From Mariniblastus sp. (GTDB taxonomy: Bacteria; Planctomycetota; Planctomycetia; Pirellulales; Pirellulaceae), in contig WTFU01000164.1 of the NCBI GenBank assembly GCA_011523945.1, positions 1 to 64,000 on the forward strand: a stretch of DNA of 64,000 bases, in the 5' to 3' direction. This document shows positions 44,570 to 52,155 of the stretch, in pieces (position 1 is the stretch's first letter; every line of letters starts with the position of its first letter). The notes under the pieces were generated by a model. The model saw only the letters and a program-made list of their open reading frames with translations. It made no database searches and was not told the origin of the DNA. The position numbers were made by a program, and so were the translations under genes.

Positions 44570-44939
44570 GAGTTGGTCGTAAGCCGGGTCCTGTAACCAG
44601 TTTGCACCGGTGACGATCATTTATCTAGGCGCGACATTGCTGACGCACTCAAGCAGCCTACCCGAAAGTTAAAATGCGGCGGACAACCGCTTCTTTCTGT
44701 TTGGCCTTGCTCCGGATGGGGTTTACCAAGCTACTCGAGTCACCCCGAGTACTGGTGGGCTCTTACCCCACCTTTTCACCCTTACCTGACCTTCGGCGAA
44801 CCAAAGTTCAGGCGGTCTGTTTTCTGTTGCACTTTCCCTGATCTCACGATCGGTCGGCGTTACCGACCATCCTGTCCTGGGGAGCCCGGACTTTCCTCTC
44901 GCAATCCTAATGGATTACCAGCGATCGTCTGACCAACTC
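44570..44939 (-). ncRNA. rnpB: RNase P RNA (bacterial type A)
   Basis: This is the catalytic RNA that matures the 5' ends of tRNAs. The minus strand begins GAGTTGGTCAGACGATCGC and soon contains the universal GAGGAAAGTCCGGGCTCC. The 3' end contains CCGGCTTACGACCAACTC. GAGTTGGTC (44931-44939) and GACCAACTC (44570-44578) form helix P1. Internal hairpins are visible, such as GGTCGGTAACGCCGACC and GAGTACTCGGGGTGACTCG. The segment ACAGAAAACAGACCGCC is also typical. A run of T follows P1 on the minus strand (bases 44563-44568), so a terminator may be built in. The length of about 370 nt is normal. End positions are accurate to a few bases. Confidence 0.95.
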
Positions 44940-45109
44940 ATTGAACCAGTGTAACGGTTTGTCGAACAATTCGCTCGGGAATTTCAAATTTCTGAGTAAA
45001 TGCAAGCCATTGGTTCCGGAGGCTGGCAAGCACAAAACGAGAAGGCCAGAATTACTTAACGTCCTCTAGCCTTTCGGTCGGGCGAATGAAGCAAGAAGGG
45101 ATCGGCCGG

Positions 45110-45137
45110 GTGCACTTAATCGAGTGCACTTAATCGA
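45110..45137. repeat. Tandem 14-bp duplication over the stop codon of the SLBB-like gene
   Basis: GTGCACTTAATCGA occurs twice in direct succession (45110-45123, 45124-45137). On the minus strand the right-hand copy contains the last codons and TAA stop of the lipoprotein gene, so the duplication repeats the stop region. It looks like a slippage event with no effect on the protein. Confidence 0.85.
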
Positions 45138-45627
45138 GCGGATTAAGCGAATCAATTAGTTTGTCGATTACGTTTTTTGACCGATTGGTCACGACGATGC
45201 GGTCGTTGGGATGCAGAGCATAGTTTTGGTTTTGCATGACTGATTTCCCACTCGAATCGTATTCAACGGGAAGTTTCAGGCCTTTTCCTGACTCTTTCAC
45301 AATTCGATAAATCAGGATGTCCATCGCTCGATACCGTTCGATGGCCCCTGATCGCTGAAGTGCGTCTTGAACGAATAGTGGCCCGTCGATTGCGCCTTCG
45401 TAGATTTCATTGGCGCTGAAGCCACCGCTCATTTCTACGCGATACTTGGCCACTTCAGTGGTAGCCGCATCAGTGTTGTCTGCATTTTCCAATGGTATTT
45501 GTGCTTCGGGCTCGGTTAGTTTGCCTTCCATGGAAATGGCACAACCGATAGAAGACAATGTAGTTAGTCCGATGAAAAGCAAGAAACTGGCGCGAAGGGT
45601 TGATTTGAGGGTATCTTTTCGACTCAT
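45130..45627 (-). CDS. Small lipoprotein with an SLBB/polysaccharide-export-like beta-grasp region
   Basis: The 165-residue protein has a signal ending in the lipobox-like SIGC (cysteine near residue 29). After an acidic linker, residues 65-160 include VEMSGGFSANEIYEGAIDGP, then DILIYRIVKESGKGLKLPVEYD and YALHPNDRIVVTNRSKNVI. The P-N-D-R-I-V-V pattern matches the PGD-x-I-x-V signature of SLBB domains in polysaccharide export proteins (Wza family). The full export domain is absent, so this would be a minimal version. Its place about 500 bp from rnpB gives no functional hint. Confidence 0.65.
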   Translation of the reverse strand: MSRKDTLKSTLRASFLLFIGLTTLSSIGCAISMEGKLTEPEAQIPLENADNTDAATTEVAKYRVEMSGGFSANEIYEGAIDGPLFVQDALQRSGAIERYRAMDILIYRIVKESGKGLKLPVEYDSSGKSVMQNQNYALHPNDRIVVTNRSKNVIDKLIDSLNPLD

Positions 45628-45926
45628 GGCGTTACCGATTGTTCCGAGTTAGTTCGAGAGCATGTTCAGGCGTTAAAATTTCCCTAGACCCCCCACCTGA
45701 TACAATCCGCATCGGCACGACGGAAGGCTGGCTTGAGCGAATTCAGCGAGATCGGTGAATTAATTCGGGTTTCATTTAAATCGCCGCTGAAAATGAAGGT
45801 GATTTCAATGATCTGCTAGCGTGCAATGGGGGCGAAAGCGTATTGTTATTCGTGTAAAAGTACCGGTGGTTCTTGGCCGGAAATGAAACGACTTGAGCAG
45901 TAATTTCACTGAGTTGATTGGGAATA

Positions 45927-46733
45927 ATGGAAAGTTGGCAAGGAAAAGTTGTTTTAGTGACCGGTGGATCCGGCGGACTTGGGCTTTCGATTGGTTGCGC
46001 GTTTTCCAAGGCGGGAGCGACCGCGGTGTTGCTGTCTCGCGATGAAGAAAAGCTTGAAAAAGTGTGTGAGCTTAAGGCTCGCTCAAACATTGAGCTGCAC
46101 TGGATTCAGGGAGATGTTACAAGCGACTCAAGCATTGAGGCAGCCGTCCAAAGTACGCTAATGAAGTACGGTCGAATCGATTTATTGGTGAATAATGTTG
46201 GTAAATCGACGCGAACGGAATTGCTGAATTGTACGGTTGAGCAATACGCTGACTTTATGGAAATGAATCTGTATTCAGCGATCCGGTGTACTTTGGCTAC
46301 GATGGACGCACTCACTGCGACATCCGGTCAGGTAGTAAATATCGGTTCGCTGGCTTCGAAGACCGGTTGGCCAAAAGTAGCGCCTTACGCGGTAAGTAAA
46401 CATGGATTGGCAGCGTTCAGTCACCAATTGCGGCTTGAGGGACCTGAAAATGTGAACTGTTTACATGTTTGTCCCGGCCCAATTCGTCGGGACGATTCGG
46501 GGACCCGATATGAATCACAATCAGAGGGAATGAGCGATTCAGTAGCCCAACCAGGGGCGGGGGTAAAGTTAAAAGGGATTGCTCCTGATTATTTGGCTCA
46601 AAAAATAGTCCGTTATTGTGAGAAGAGAAAGCGAGAGTTAGTCGTCCCCTGGCATGCGAAGCTCTTGTTTTCAATGACGCAACTCTCTCCACGTTTTGGT
46701 GATTATTTATTGCGGAAGTCCAATCGAAGTTGA
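45927..46733 (+). CDS. Short-chain dehydrogenase/reductase
   Basis: This 268-residue cytosolic oxidoreductase has the classical SDR fold. The cofactor motif is TGGSGGLG (about 12-19), NNVGKS corresponds to the NNAG motif, the catalytic serine lies in VNIGSLASKTGW, and the active-site pair is YAVSK. The C-terminus extends about 30 residues beyond the core with basic residues (CEKRKRELVVPWHAKLLFSM), typical of SDRs near membranes and acting on lipids or ketone substrates. The substrate is unknown. The start is ATG 45927; a TTG three codons earlier is the alternative. The preceding 299-bp gap (45628-45926) shows no feature I can name. Confidence 0.9.
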   Translation: MESWQGKVVLVTGGSGGLGLSIGCAFSKAGATAVLLSRDEEKLEKVCELKARSNIELHWIQGDVTSDSSIEAAVQSTLMKYGRIDLLVNNVGKSTRTELLNCTVEQYADFMEMNLYSAIRCTLATMDALTATSGQVVNIGSLASKTGWPKVAPYAVSKHGLAAFSHQLRLEGPENVNCLHVCPGPIRRDDSGTRYESQSEGMSDSVAQPGAGVKLKGIAPDYLAQKIVRYCEKRKRELVVPWHAKLLFSMTQLSPRFGDYLLRKSNRS

Positions 46734-46810
46734 GATGATTTCAGAGTTAGGGTGGCGCGAAATTGAGGTTGTCCAATAAGTGCATTTCTGATGAGATTAA
46801 CGAGTTAGAA

Positions 46811-47089
46811 ATGTTCCGAGAAAGAAAATTGGCAGATAAACGTAATCTAATCGCTTATTCGATACTGTTAATTGCAGGAATCGCGATCCTCTCTGGATGT
46901 AAAATTCGAGGGAATCCATGGGAGATATCTGAGCAGGCCAAACCCAGCCCTGATCGGAATCTACCCCAATCAATCTATGCGCCGATGCCAACTATTTTGC
47001 CAAGCGTTCAGGGGGCGGCTATTGAAACCGATGAGACGCTCGAGACGGAGCTTGATCTTCTGAGTGAACTGCATGGCGAAATCGAGTAG
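46811..47089 (+). CDS. Small lipoprotein of unknown function
   Basis: From ATG 46811 the product is 92 residues: a basic start (MFRERKLADKRN), one hydrophobic segment (LIAYSILLIAGIAIL), and lipobox LSGC with the cysteine at about residue 31. The mature part is a short proline-rich, acidic tail of about 60 residues with no known domain. An in-frame TTG at 46763 would add 16 residues. It follows the SDR gene by 77 bp. A small membrane-anchored protein is the best description. Confidence 0.65.
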   Translation: MFRERKLADKRNLIAYSILLIAGIAILSGCKIRGNPWEISEQAKPSPDRNLPQSIYAPMPTILPSVQGAAIETDETLETELDLLSELHGEIE

Positions 47090-47161
47090 TTTGCTGCAGT
47101 GGTCGCAAATGTTACCGTTCGCTGATTGAGATTTTCTCGTTTGCAGCTCAAGTCGGTGAAT

Positions 47162-48382
47162 TTAGCGAACTTGAAGATTTCGTCGAGCTGCAGAAAACTT
47201 GCGAAGTACCGCTGAAATTAAGAAAATTACAACGAGTCCGGCGGCAATTTCGAGCGCGTTCGCTGTTGGAGATGGCCATAGTGGAAGGGCGGTTTGGCCT
47301 TTCCAGGTCAATAAGTGCAAAAGCGTCGCCACAAAGACCGCAGCGGACGGGGTAACTGCAGATGGTCCGTTTCCTTGGTTGCAGACCAACAGAGCTACTT
47401 GGATTAATAATAAGAAGAGAGTCACCGATAAAGCTGCCTGCCAGCCAAGGAAAATTCCAACTAAAGCCATTGCAGCGATGACGTCGTCGACACCGTTAAA
47501 TTGTTCAATCGTCGATTGGTGAACACGATCTTCTTGCATCCGCTTAAAGTTAAAGGTGGCCCATGAGCCTAGTAGGCCACACGCGGAACCAGCGATCAAA
47601 CCGTAAGCGATTGTGATGAGTTGTGTGGAGGAACCGCGCTCGATGTTTATCAGTTGATGGGTGCTAATGTTCCAAGCGATGAACGTCATATTTGGCCAAA
47701 TCAGAGGTAAGCCTATCCCGATACCCAGTCCCCAGTAAAAAACGTTTCGGGGGACCTGTAAGCGTTCTGAGCGGATTAGAGAGAACGTAAACAGGAGGCA
47801 GATGAGAGCTAAGTGATAAGACGCGATTTGCATCAAATTCCATTTGGGGTCAAAGATAAGGTGTTCAAATCCTCGAGATAGATCTGACATGTGAAACGGC
47901 AGGTTGGAACCGCCGGTTAAAATTTCCAAGAATGCGATCAAGAGAAAGATGGTCCCGAGAAAGATCTCTACTATCAGGTAACGTGGAGAAATTGGCGTCT
48001 CACAGGTTCGGCATTGCCCAGAATTACGAATCCACCCAAAAACGGGTAGGTTGTCGCTGAATAAAAGTTCTGTTTCGCAAAATGGGCACATGCTTGAGCC
48101 GTTTACGCCTCGACCTCGCGGAAGTCGCCAGGCGACGACATTTAAAAAGCTTGCAAAACATCCACCAAGAAAGAAAATCCAGATCACTCCTAGCAATTTC
48201 ATTAGCGCCGCCTGGGACGCCTCGATATATCGCCAGTATTCTAATGCGCTGACTGGAAGCTGCGAGGTCTTCAATAGCGTGGCTGTCAGCAATGGTATTA
48301 AGATCAATAAAGTGAAGACAGCCACCAGCAAAACCCATCCAAGCGCTTTGCTAAGAAAAATGAATTTTGCTTGCTTGCCCAT
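47162..48382 (-). CDS. Prepilin peptidase (A24 family) with an incomplete aspartate set
   Basis: The 406-residue polytopic membrane protein matches type IV prepilin peptidases such as PilD. The N-terminal region has FASFLNVVAWRLPRGRGVN and the zinc tetracysteine MCPFCETE ... GQCRTCETPISPRY, followed by the EIFLGTIFLL segment. The second catalytic region FNGVDDVIAAMALVGIFLGW corresponds to the G-x-G-D motif, with an Asp pair. The first region, normally L-I-D-x-D-x-x-x-x-P, reads LIRSERLQVP, so neither usual aspartate is there. The DUF1559 protein in this window has a prepilin-type leader and would be a natural substrate for such an enzyme. Whether this copy cleaves is uncertain. Confidence 0.85.
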   Translation of the reverse strand: MGKQAKFIFLSKALGWVLLVAVFTLLILIPLLTATLLKTSQLPVSALEYWRYIEASQAALMKLLGVIWIFFLGGCFASFLNVVAWRLPRGRGVNGSSMCPFCETELLFSDNLPVFGWIRNSGQCRTCETPISPRYLIVEIFLGTIFLLIAFLEILTGGSNLPFHMSDLSRGFEHLIFDPKWNLMQIASYHLALICLLFTFSLIRSERLQVPRNVFYWGLGIGIGLPLIWPNMTFIAWNISTHQLINIERGSSTQLITIAYGLIAGSACGLLGSWATFNFKRMQEDRVHQSTIEQFNGVDDVIAAMALVGIFLGWQAALSVTLFLLLIQVALLVCNQGNGPSAVTPSAAVFVATLLHLLTWKGQTALPLWPSPTANALEIAAGLVVIFLISAVLRKFSAARRNLQVR

Positions 48383-48427
48383 GTTGATTCACTACTGGAG
48401 TCGCTGTTTCGTAGCCGAGAAAAAACA

Positions 48428-48691
48428 TTAGCTGGTGGCTTCGTCGGTGGATTCAAGTGTGTTGTGCGTTCCGTCGCACTTGGGGGCGTTGGAGGTATGT
48501 TTGCACTGGCAGAAATAAGCTGTTTCTGTCTCAGTTGCTTCAAAAACCATTGGCACAAAGTCTGTCCCTTTGTGTTTGCCGTCGCAAAACGGTTGGTTTT
48601 CCGAAATACCACAGGTGCAGTAAGCGTATTTTTTACCAGCTACTAACTCTACTTGCTTAGGGAAACAGGCGGCAATTTTTGGTTTATCCAT
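48428..48691 (-). CDS. Double CDGSH iron-sulfur domain protein
   Basis: The 87-residue protein carries two complete CDGSH-type motifs: YCTCGISENQPFCDGKH and FCQCKHTSNAPKCDGTH. In each, three cysteines and one histidine (C-x-C-x(n)-C-D-G-x-H) would bind a 2Fe-2S cluster, as in mitoNEET relatives. Tandem-motif versions (MiNT-like) are known in bacteria and eukaryotes. It should act in the cytoplasm in electron or cluster transfer. It starts at 48691 and ends 45 bp before the prepilin peptidase gene. Confidence 0.92.
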   Translation of the reverse strand: MDKPKIAACFPKQVELVAGKKYAYCTCGISENQPFCDGKHKGTDFVPMVFEATETETAYFCQCKHTSNAPKCDGTHNTLESTDEATS

Positions 48692-48851
48692 CGTTGGTTA
48701 TCTTTTTATCGAGTTATGAAATAATTTGCTTGGGTAGCACGTTAATAGAAACTGGCAAGGCACATCGAAAACAGAACATAATTGACAAAGCGTGCGTCTA
48801 ATAGTGTACTCGGGCAATTTCTTGTTGGTGATCGCAAACTCACTGGGGAAT

Positions 48852-48882
48852 AAAAAAGAGCTCTCGAAGATCGAGAGCTCTT
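48852..48882 (-). terminator. Rho-independent terminator after the DUF1559 gene pair
   Basis: Perfect 12-bp stem AAGAGCTCTCGA (48856-48867) / TCGAGAGCTCTT (48871-48882) with a 3-nt loop. On the minus strand it is followed by a T6 run (48852-48857). It lies about 65 bp past the stop of the small lipoprotein gene. Confidence 0.9.
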
Positions 48883-48947
48883 AGACTTTGGTATGTTAGA
48901 AGTGGATTGCTTGATTTACTAGGCAGTGCCAGTTGCATTTGTTTAGG

Positions 48948-49457
48948 TTAATTGCTGGTCATTTCTAGTTTATAGCCCGTTAGCCCACCACTCGGGACAT
49001 CAACATATAACTGTCCTGAGTTGCCCGATTGGTATTTATCTGGAATTTTAGCGAACTTTTTCAATTTGCTTTTGGCTGCAGCGACGGCTTTCGAATCTGA
49101 TTTGCCATCGCCATCGCCCTCCATTGCATCTGAAAGCTCCGCTTCGTCCAGTTGATCCCACTCGAACTCAACCGAGTGTCTCCAAACCATAGCCCCTTCT
49201 TCACCGTATCGATCAACCAAGGAAAAATTTCCTTCGCTGTCGGTCACTGCAGTAGAGTAAGGGCCGGGAGACGAGTTGCCAGTCGCAGGTTCCGGAAAGA
49301 AGGTAACTCTAATTCCGGCCAGCGGTTCACCATCGAGTGTTACTGTGCCGGAAACTGGGGCGTTTCCACCCCCACCTTTGCAGCCAGCAAGCGTACTGAT
49401 GCAAAGAAGAGCCGCAAGGCCGAGGAACGAAAGACGTTTGATTTGGAGTTTCATCAT
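48948..49457 (-). CDS. Lipoprotein with carboxypeptidase-regulatory-like domain, DUF1559 partner
   Basis: The 169-residue protein has a signal ending in lipobox LAGC (cysteine at about residue 26), then KGGGGNAPVSGTVTLDGEPLAGIRVTFFPE and TDSEGNFSL. This is the typical beta-sandwich start of the transthyretin-like proteins that follow DUF1559 genes in Planctomycetes. An acidic, lysine/serine-rich insert sits at about 110-140. The C-terminus ends YVDVPSGGLTGYKLEM. It lies 85 bp downstream of the DUF1559 gene and before a strong terminator, so the two form one unit. Confidence 0.88.
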   Translation of the reverse strand: MMKLQIKRLSFLGLAALLCISTLAGCKGGGGNAPVSGTVTLDGEPLAGIRVTFFPEPATGNSSPGPYSTAVTDSEGNFSLVDRYGEEGAMVWRHSVEFEWDQLDEAELSDAMEGDGDGKSDSKAVAAAKSKLKKFAKIPDKYQSGNSGQLYVDVPSGGLTGYKLEMTSN

Positions 49458-49542
49458 TAATTCTCGTGTGTTTGTCCGTAAAAAAGTGGAGCCCGACTAC
49501 AAAGCAATCGGGCCCCAATTGAAATCTAATCGATAGTTAGCA

Positions 49543-50535
49543 TTAATACTCGTTAACTGTATTTCCGTCTTGATAAGCGCAAAGCCAGTTAAGTGTGGAG
49601 TTCGCTACATTATCAGAGAGGAACTGAGCAGAACCGTCGCACATTGCAACCGTCGCACCTGTGGTGTGACCGCTTGAAGCAATCGAGCGGGCTCGGTAGT
49701 TCCCGTTGACGATAAAGTTAAGCCCACCGGCCCGACCCATGTTTGACCAGCGTGCAGCCATCGGAGTCGAAAGATCGGGGTTGTTCTGCCAGCGGTGTGA
49801 ACCAGCCCAAATCGCTCCAACCATCAGAGGGTTCTTCGGGTTTGGCCCAGTTTCAGGATCGCTGCATCGCTCACCAATCATAATGGTGTTGCTCGAACCA
49901 TCGGTCATTGTACCGAAGTCAACTCGGGTGTTCATGCCAAATGGTCCCCACTTTGCGCGGTGGCTTGGATCCATTCGGCGTGAATTCCACATGGAAAAGC
50001 CAATGTTGGCGACGTAGTTGGAAATACCGTTGGGTAGGTCCAGAGAGTTTGAAGTGTAACAGGTGTTCTTACCATCCACCTTCGGGTTGTCACTTGGACA
50101 CTGGAAGGAAGGGATAACCGAACCAGTTAACTGGTCACCGTTTGGCAACAACATGTCCTCACCCCAGTGGGTGTAGAGGTTGCAGTTGTCGTAAAGGTTG
50201 TTCTGTTCCATGAAAGGAAGAACGAAAGTTCCCCAGCCCCAGTAATTCCCGCGGTAAGGAGTGCTTCCACGCCAAACAAACGGAAGGTACTGCTTTGGAA
50301 ATGCCGAAGAAGCATTCCAACCATCCCAGCCTGAAGGGAACTGCTGGTAAGCACTTTCATAGTTCAATACTGCAAGTGCGATTTGACGAGCATTGTTCAT
50401 GCAAGTCGTTCGTCTGGCTGCTTCGCGAACCTGTTGTACAGCAGGAAGCAGCATGCCAATTAAGATACCAATGATCGCGATGACCACTAGCAACTCAACC
50501 AGCGTAAACGCCTTCCGGCGCGATGGTGAATACAT
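49543..50535 (-). CDS. DUF1559 protein with prepilin-type N-terminal methylation motif
   Basis: The 330-residue protein belongs to the large planctomycete family of pseudopilin-like proteins. The N-terminus RRKAFTLVELLVVIAIIGIL is a prepilin leader and helix, cleaved by prepilin peptidase before the F of FTLVE. MLLPAVQQVREAARRTTCMNNARQI continues the family signature. The C-terminus has the H-x9-D-G motif (HTTGATVAMCDG). These proteins probably form surface or periplasmic filaments or secretion components; exact function is unknown. AGAGGT lies seven bases before ATG 50535. Its lipoprotein partner follows. Confidence 0.95.
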   Translation of the reverse strand: MYSPSRRKAFTLVELLVVIAIIGILIGMLLPAVQQVREAARRTTCMNNARQIALAVLNYESAYQQFPSGWDGWNASSAFPKQYLPFVWRGSTPYRGNYWGWGTFVLPFMEQNNLYDNCNLYTHWGEDMLLPNGDQLTGSVIPSFQCPSDNPKVDGKNTCYTSNSLDLPNGISNYVANIGFSMWNSRRMDPSHRAKWGPFGMNTRVDFGTMTDGSSNTIMIGERCSDPETGPNPKNPLMVGAIWAGSHRWQNNPDLSTPMAARWSNMGRAGGLNFIVNGNYRARSIASSGHTTGATVAMCDGSAQFLSDNVANSTLNWLCAYQDGNTVNEY

Positions 50536-51108
50536 AGTCGTTACCTCTTAAAACAAATAGGATGAAATATATTTCCTGCGACCCGAATTAATGAGCCGAC
50601 ACACTAGTATTGCAGTAAAAAACCAACGGAAAAAGCAAGAAACCCAAGCAGTCGCACTGTCCATATTGTAGTTATTGCGCGTTGTCTACCTTTAGTGATT
50701 CTGTCCCCGCTACGTTTGCTGGAAGGAATGGATCGCAGAATTTGCGGATCAAGTCTAAATTTATTGGAAGATGAAGGAAATATTATCGTAATTAAAACGT
50801 CCTTCAAAGTAATTAATTTCGGTCATCCAACTTGTTAGTGTTGCCTTTGTTCACTTTAAATTTTATTGAAAAAAAATAAACAAAAAGTGAAATTCGGTAT
50901 ATAGCTCAGTAAGACTTAGGATTGTTGCCTTTTCACCGGTCGTCGCTAAAACCCAATGCGTTTGCGAGCCGGCGGCCCAATCGGTACAGGCTGTCTCGTT
51001 TGCGGGGAACGGCGGCACTTTCAGAAGTTGCGAAAATTGAGCCGGATTATGTGCCCGTTAATGGTGGTCGCCGTAGAGATCGTCGCTTCTTAGAGAGTTT
51101 GAGTTCGT
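50536..51108. other. 573-bp intergenic region without a convincing gene
   Basis: This is the longest gene-free stretch in the window, between kdsD (stop at 51109) and DUF1559 (start at 50535), both on the minus strand. The middle is AT-rich, with an eight-A run near 50870, and should carry the DUF1559 promoter. A 67-codon minus-strand frame (50604-50807) ends in a hydrophobic stretch but starts with TTG and lacks a ribosome site. A 69-codon plus-strand frame (50922-51131) runs into kdsD. I accept neither. Confidence 0.6.
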
Positions 51109-52155
51109 TTATTGTCCGCTACGGACATTAACAACGTCGGTGATATCGATTAGGCCGAGTGCTCGACCGTCAGCATCGACGACAGGCAGTTCGCTTAGGT
51201 TTCTGCAGGCCAGTGTTTCGATGGCTAACAATGTTTTGCTGCCGGCTGCAATCGTGATAGGTGATTGCGTCATGACGTTTCGAATGGGTTCATCAAACAG
51301 TTCATCTTGTTGTTTTTCGAGTAATTTTGCCAAGTCACTGTCGGTGAAAATACCGGTAAGTCGAGATTTTTGATCGATAATCAGCACGACCCCAGTTCTC
51401 CGCTCCCGACCTCCTTGTTGAATGTAGATCTCCCGAACCGTTGCGGTTTCATTCGCGATGCGACATTCGCTGATCGGCCTCATTACTTGTTCGACGAGAG
51501 AGAGTCGTTTTCCAAGAGATCCTCCGGGGTGGAATTTTGCAAAGTCATCTGCCTGGAGCTGTTTTGTTTTTGAAACGACCAATGTGAGCGCGTCACCTAA
51601 CGCAAGCATCAGTGCTGTTGTTGTCGAGGGGGCAAGCCCAAGGTGGCAGGCTTCGTTGGTTTTTCCATAATTGAGCACCGCAGTGCTGTGAGCGGACAGG
51701 GTGGAATCCTGTTTGCCGGTAATGGCAATGATGGGTGTTTGGAATTTTTTAAATGACGGAAGTAGTTTCAGGATTTCACCTGTTTCTCCGCTATTGGAAA
51801 AAACGAGGACAATATCGTTTGGTCCAACTCTTCCGAGGTCTCCATGGATTGCTTCGGCGGGGTGGAGAAAATGGCTGCGCACGCCCACAGACGCTAACGA
51901 GGCGGAAGTCTTTTGGCCAATCCAGCCTGCTTTGCCGATTCCTGTGACAATCACGCAACCATCGCAATCAAGAATAAGGTCGGTCGCTACACAGAAGTCA
52001 TCCGGTAGGTTGGCAGCCAGATTTTTTAATGCATCGGCTTCGCGCTTGATGATTTCGGTTGCGAGTTGAAGTTGTTCGAATTTGGTCGTGAGGCCAGATT
52101 GCAGGTTCTCCATTTGCCGATTCGGTTCTACGTATTTCCGGGCGGGTGCACTCAT
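51109..52155 (-). CDS. kdsD: Arabinose-5-phosphate isomerase (KdsD/KpsF/GutQ family)
   Basis: The enzyme converts ribulose 5-phosphate to arabinose 5-phosphate, the precursor of Kdo. The 348-residue protein has a SIS domain (VIVTGIGKAGWIGQKTSASLASVG, then HGDLGRVGPNDIVLVFSNSGETGEI, and CHLGLAPSTTTALMLALGDAL with the usual active-site region). Two CBS domains follow (about 220-345). AKFHPGGSLGKRL links them, as in KdsD and KpsF. Its ATG overlaps the stop of the ABC exporter gene by one base (TAATG), implying coupled translation. This suggests the exporter carries a Kdo-containing or related glycolipid. Confidence 0.93.
   Translation of the reverse strand: MSAPARKYVEPNRQMENLQSGLTTKFEQLQLATEIIKREADALKNLAANLPDDFCVATDLILDCDGCVIVTGIGKAGWIGQKTSASLASVGVRSHFLHPAEAIHGDLGRVGPNDIVLVFSNSGETGEILKLLPSFKKFQTPIIAITGKQDSTLSAHSTAVLNYGKTNEACHLGLAPSTTTALMLALGDALTLVVSKTKQLQADDFAKFHPGGSLGKRLSLVEQVMRPISECRIANETATVREIYIQQGGRERRTGVVLIIDQKSRLTGIFTDSDLAKLLEKQQDELFDEPIRNVMTQSPITIAAGSKTLLAIETLACRNLSELPVVDADGRALGLIDITDVVNVRSGQ

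Noticed and set aside
50604-50807. Minus-strand 67-codon frame ending in a hydrophobic stretch upstream of DUF1559
   Set aside because: It begins with TTG, lacks a ribosome site and has no recognisable domain; it overlaps the likely promoter region of DUF1559.
50922-51131. Plus-strand 69-codon frame
   Set aside because: It is arginine/serine-rich with no coding character and runs antisense into the 3' end of kdsD.
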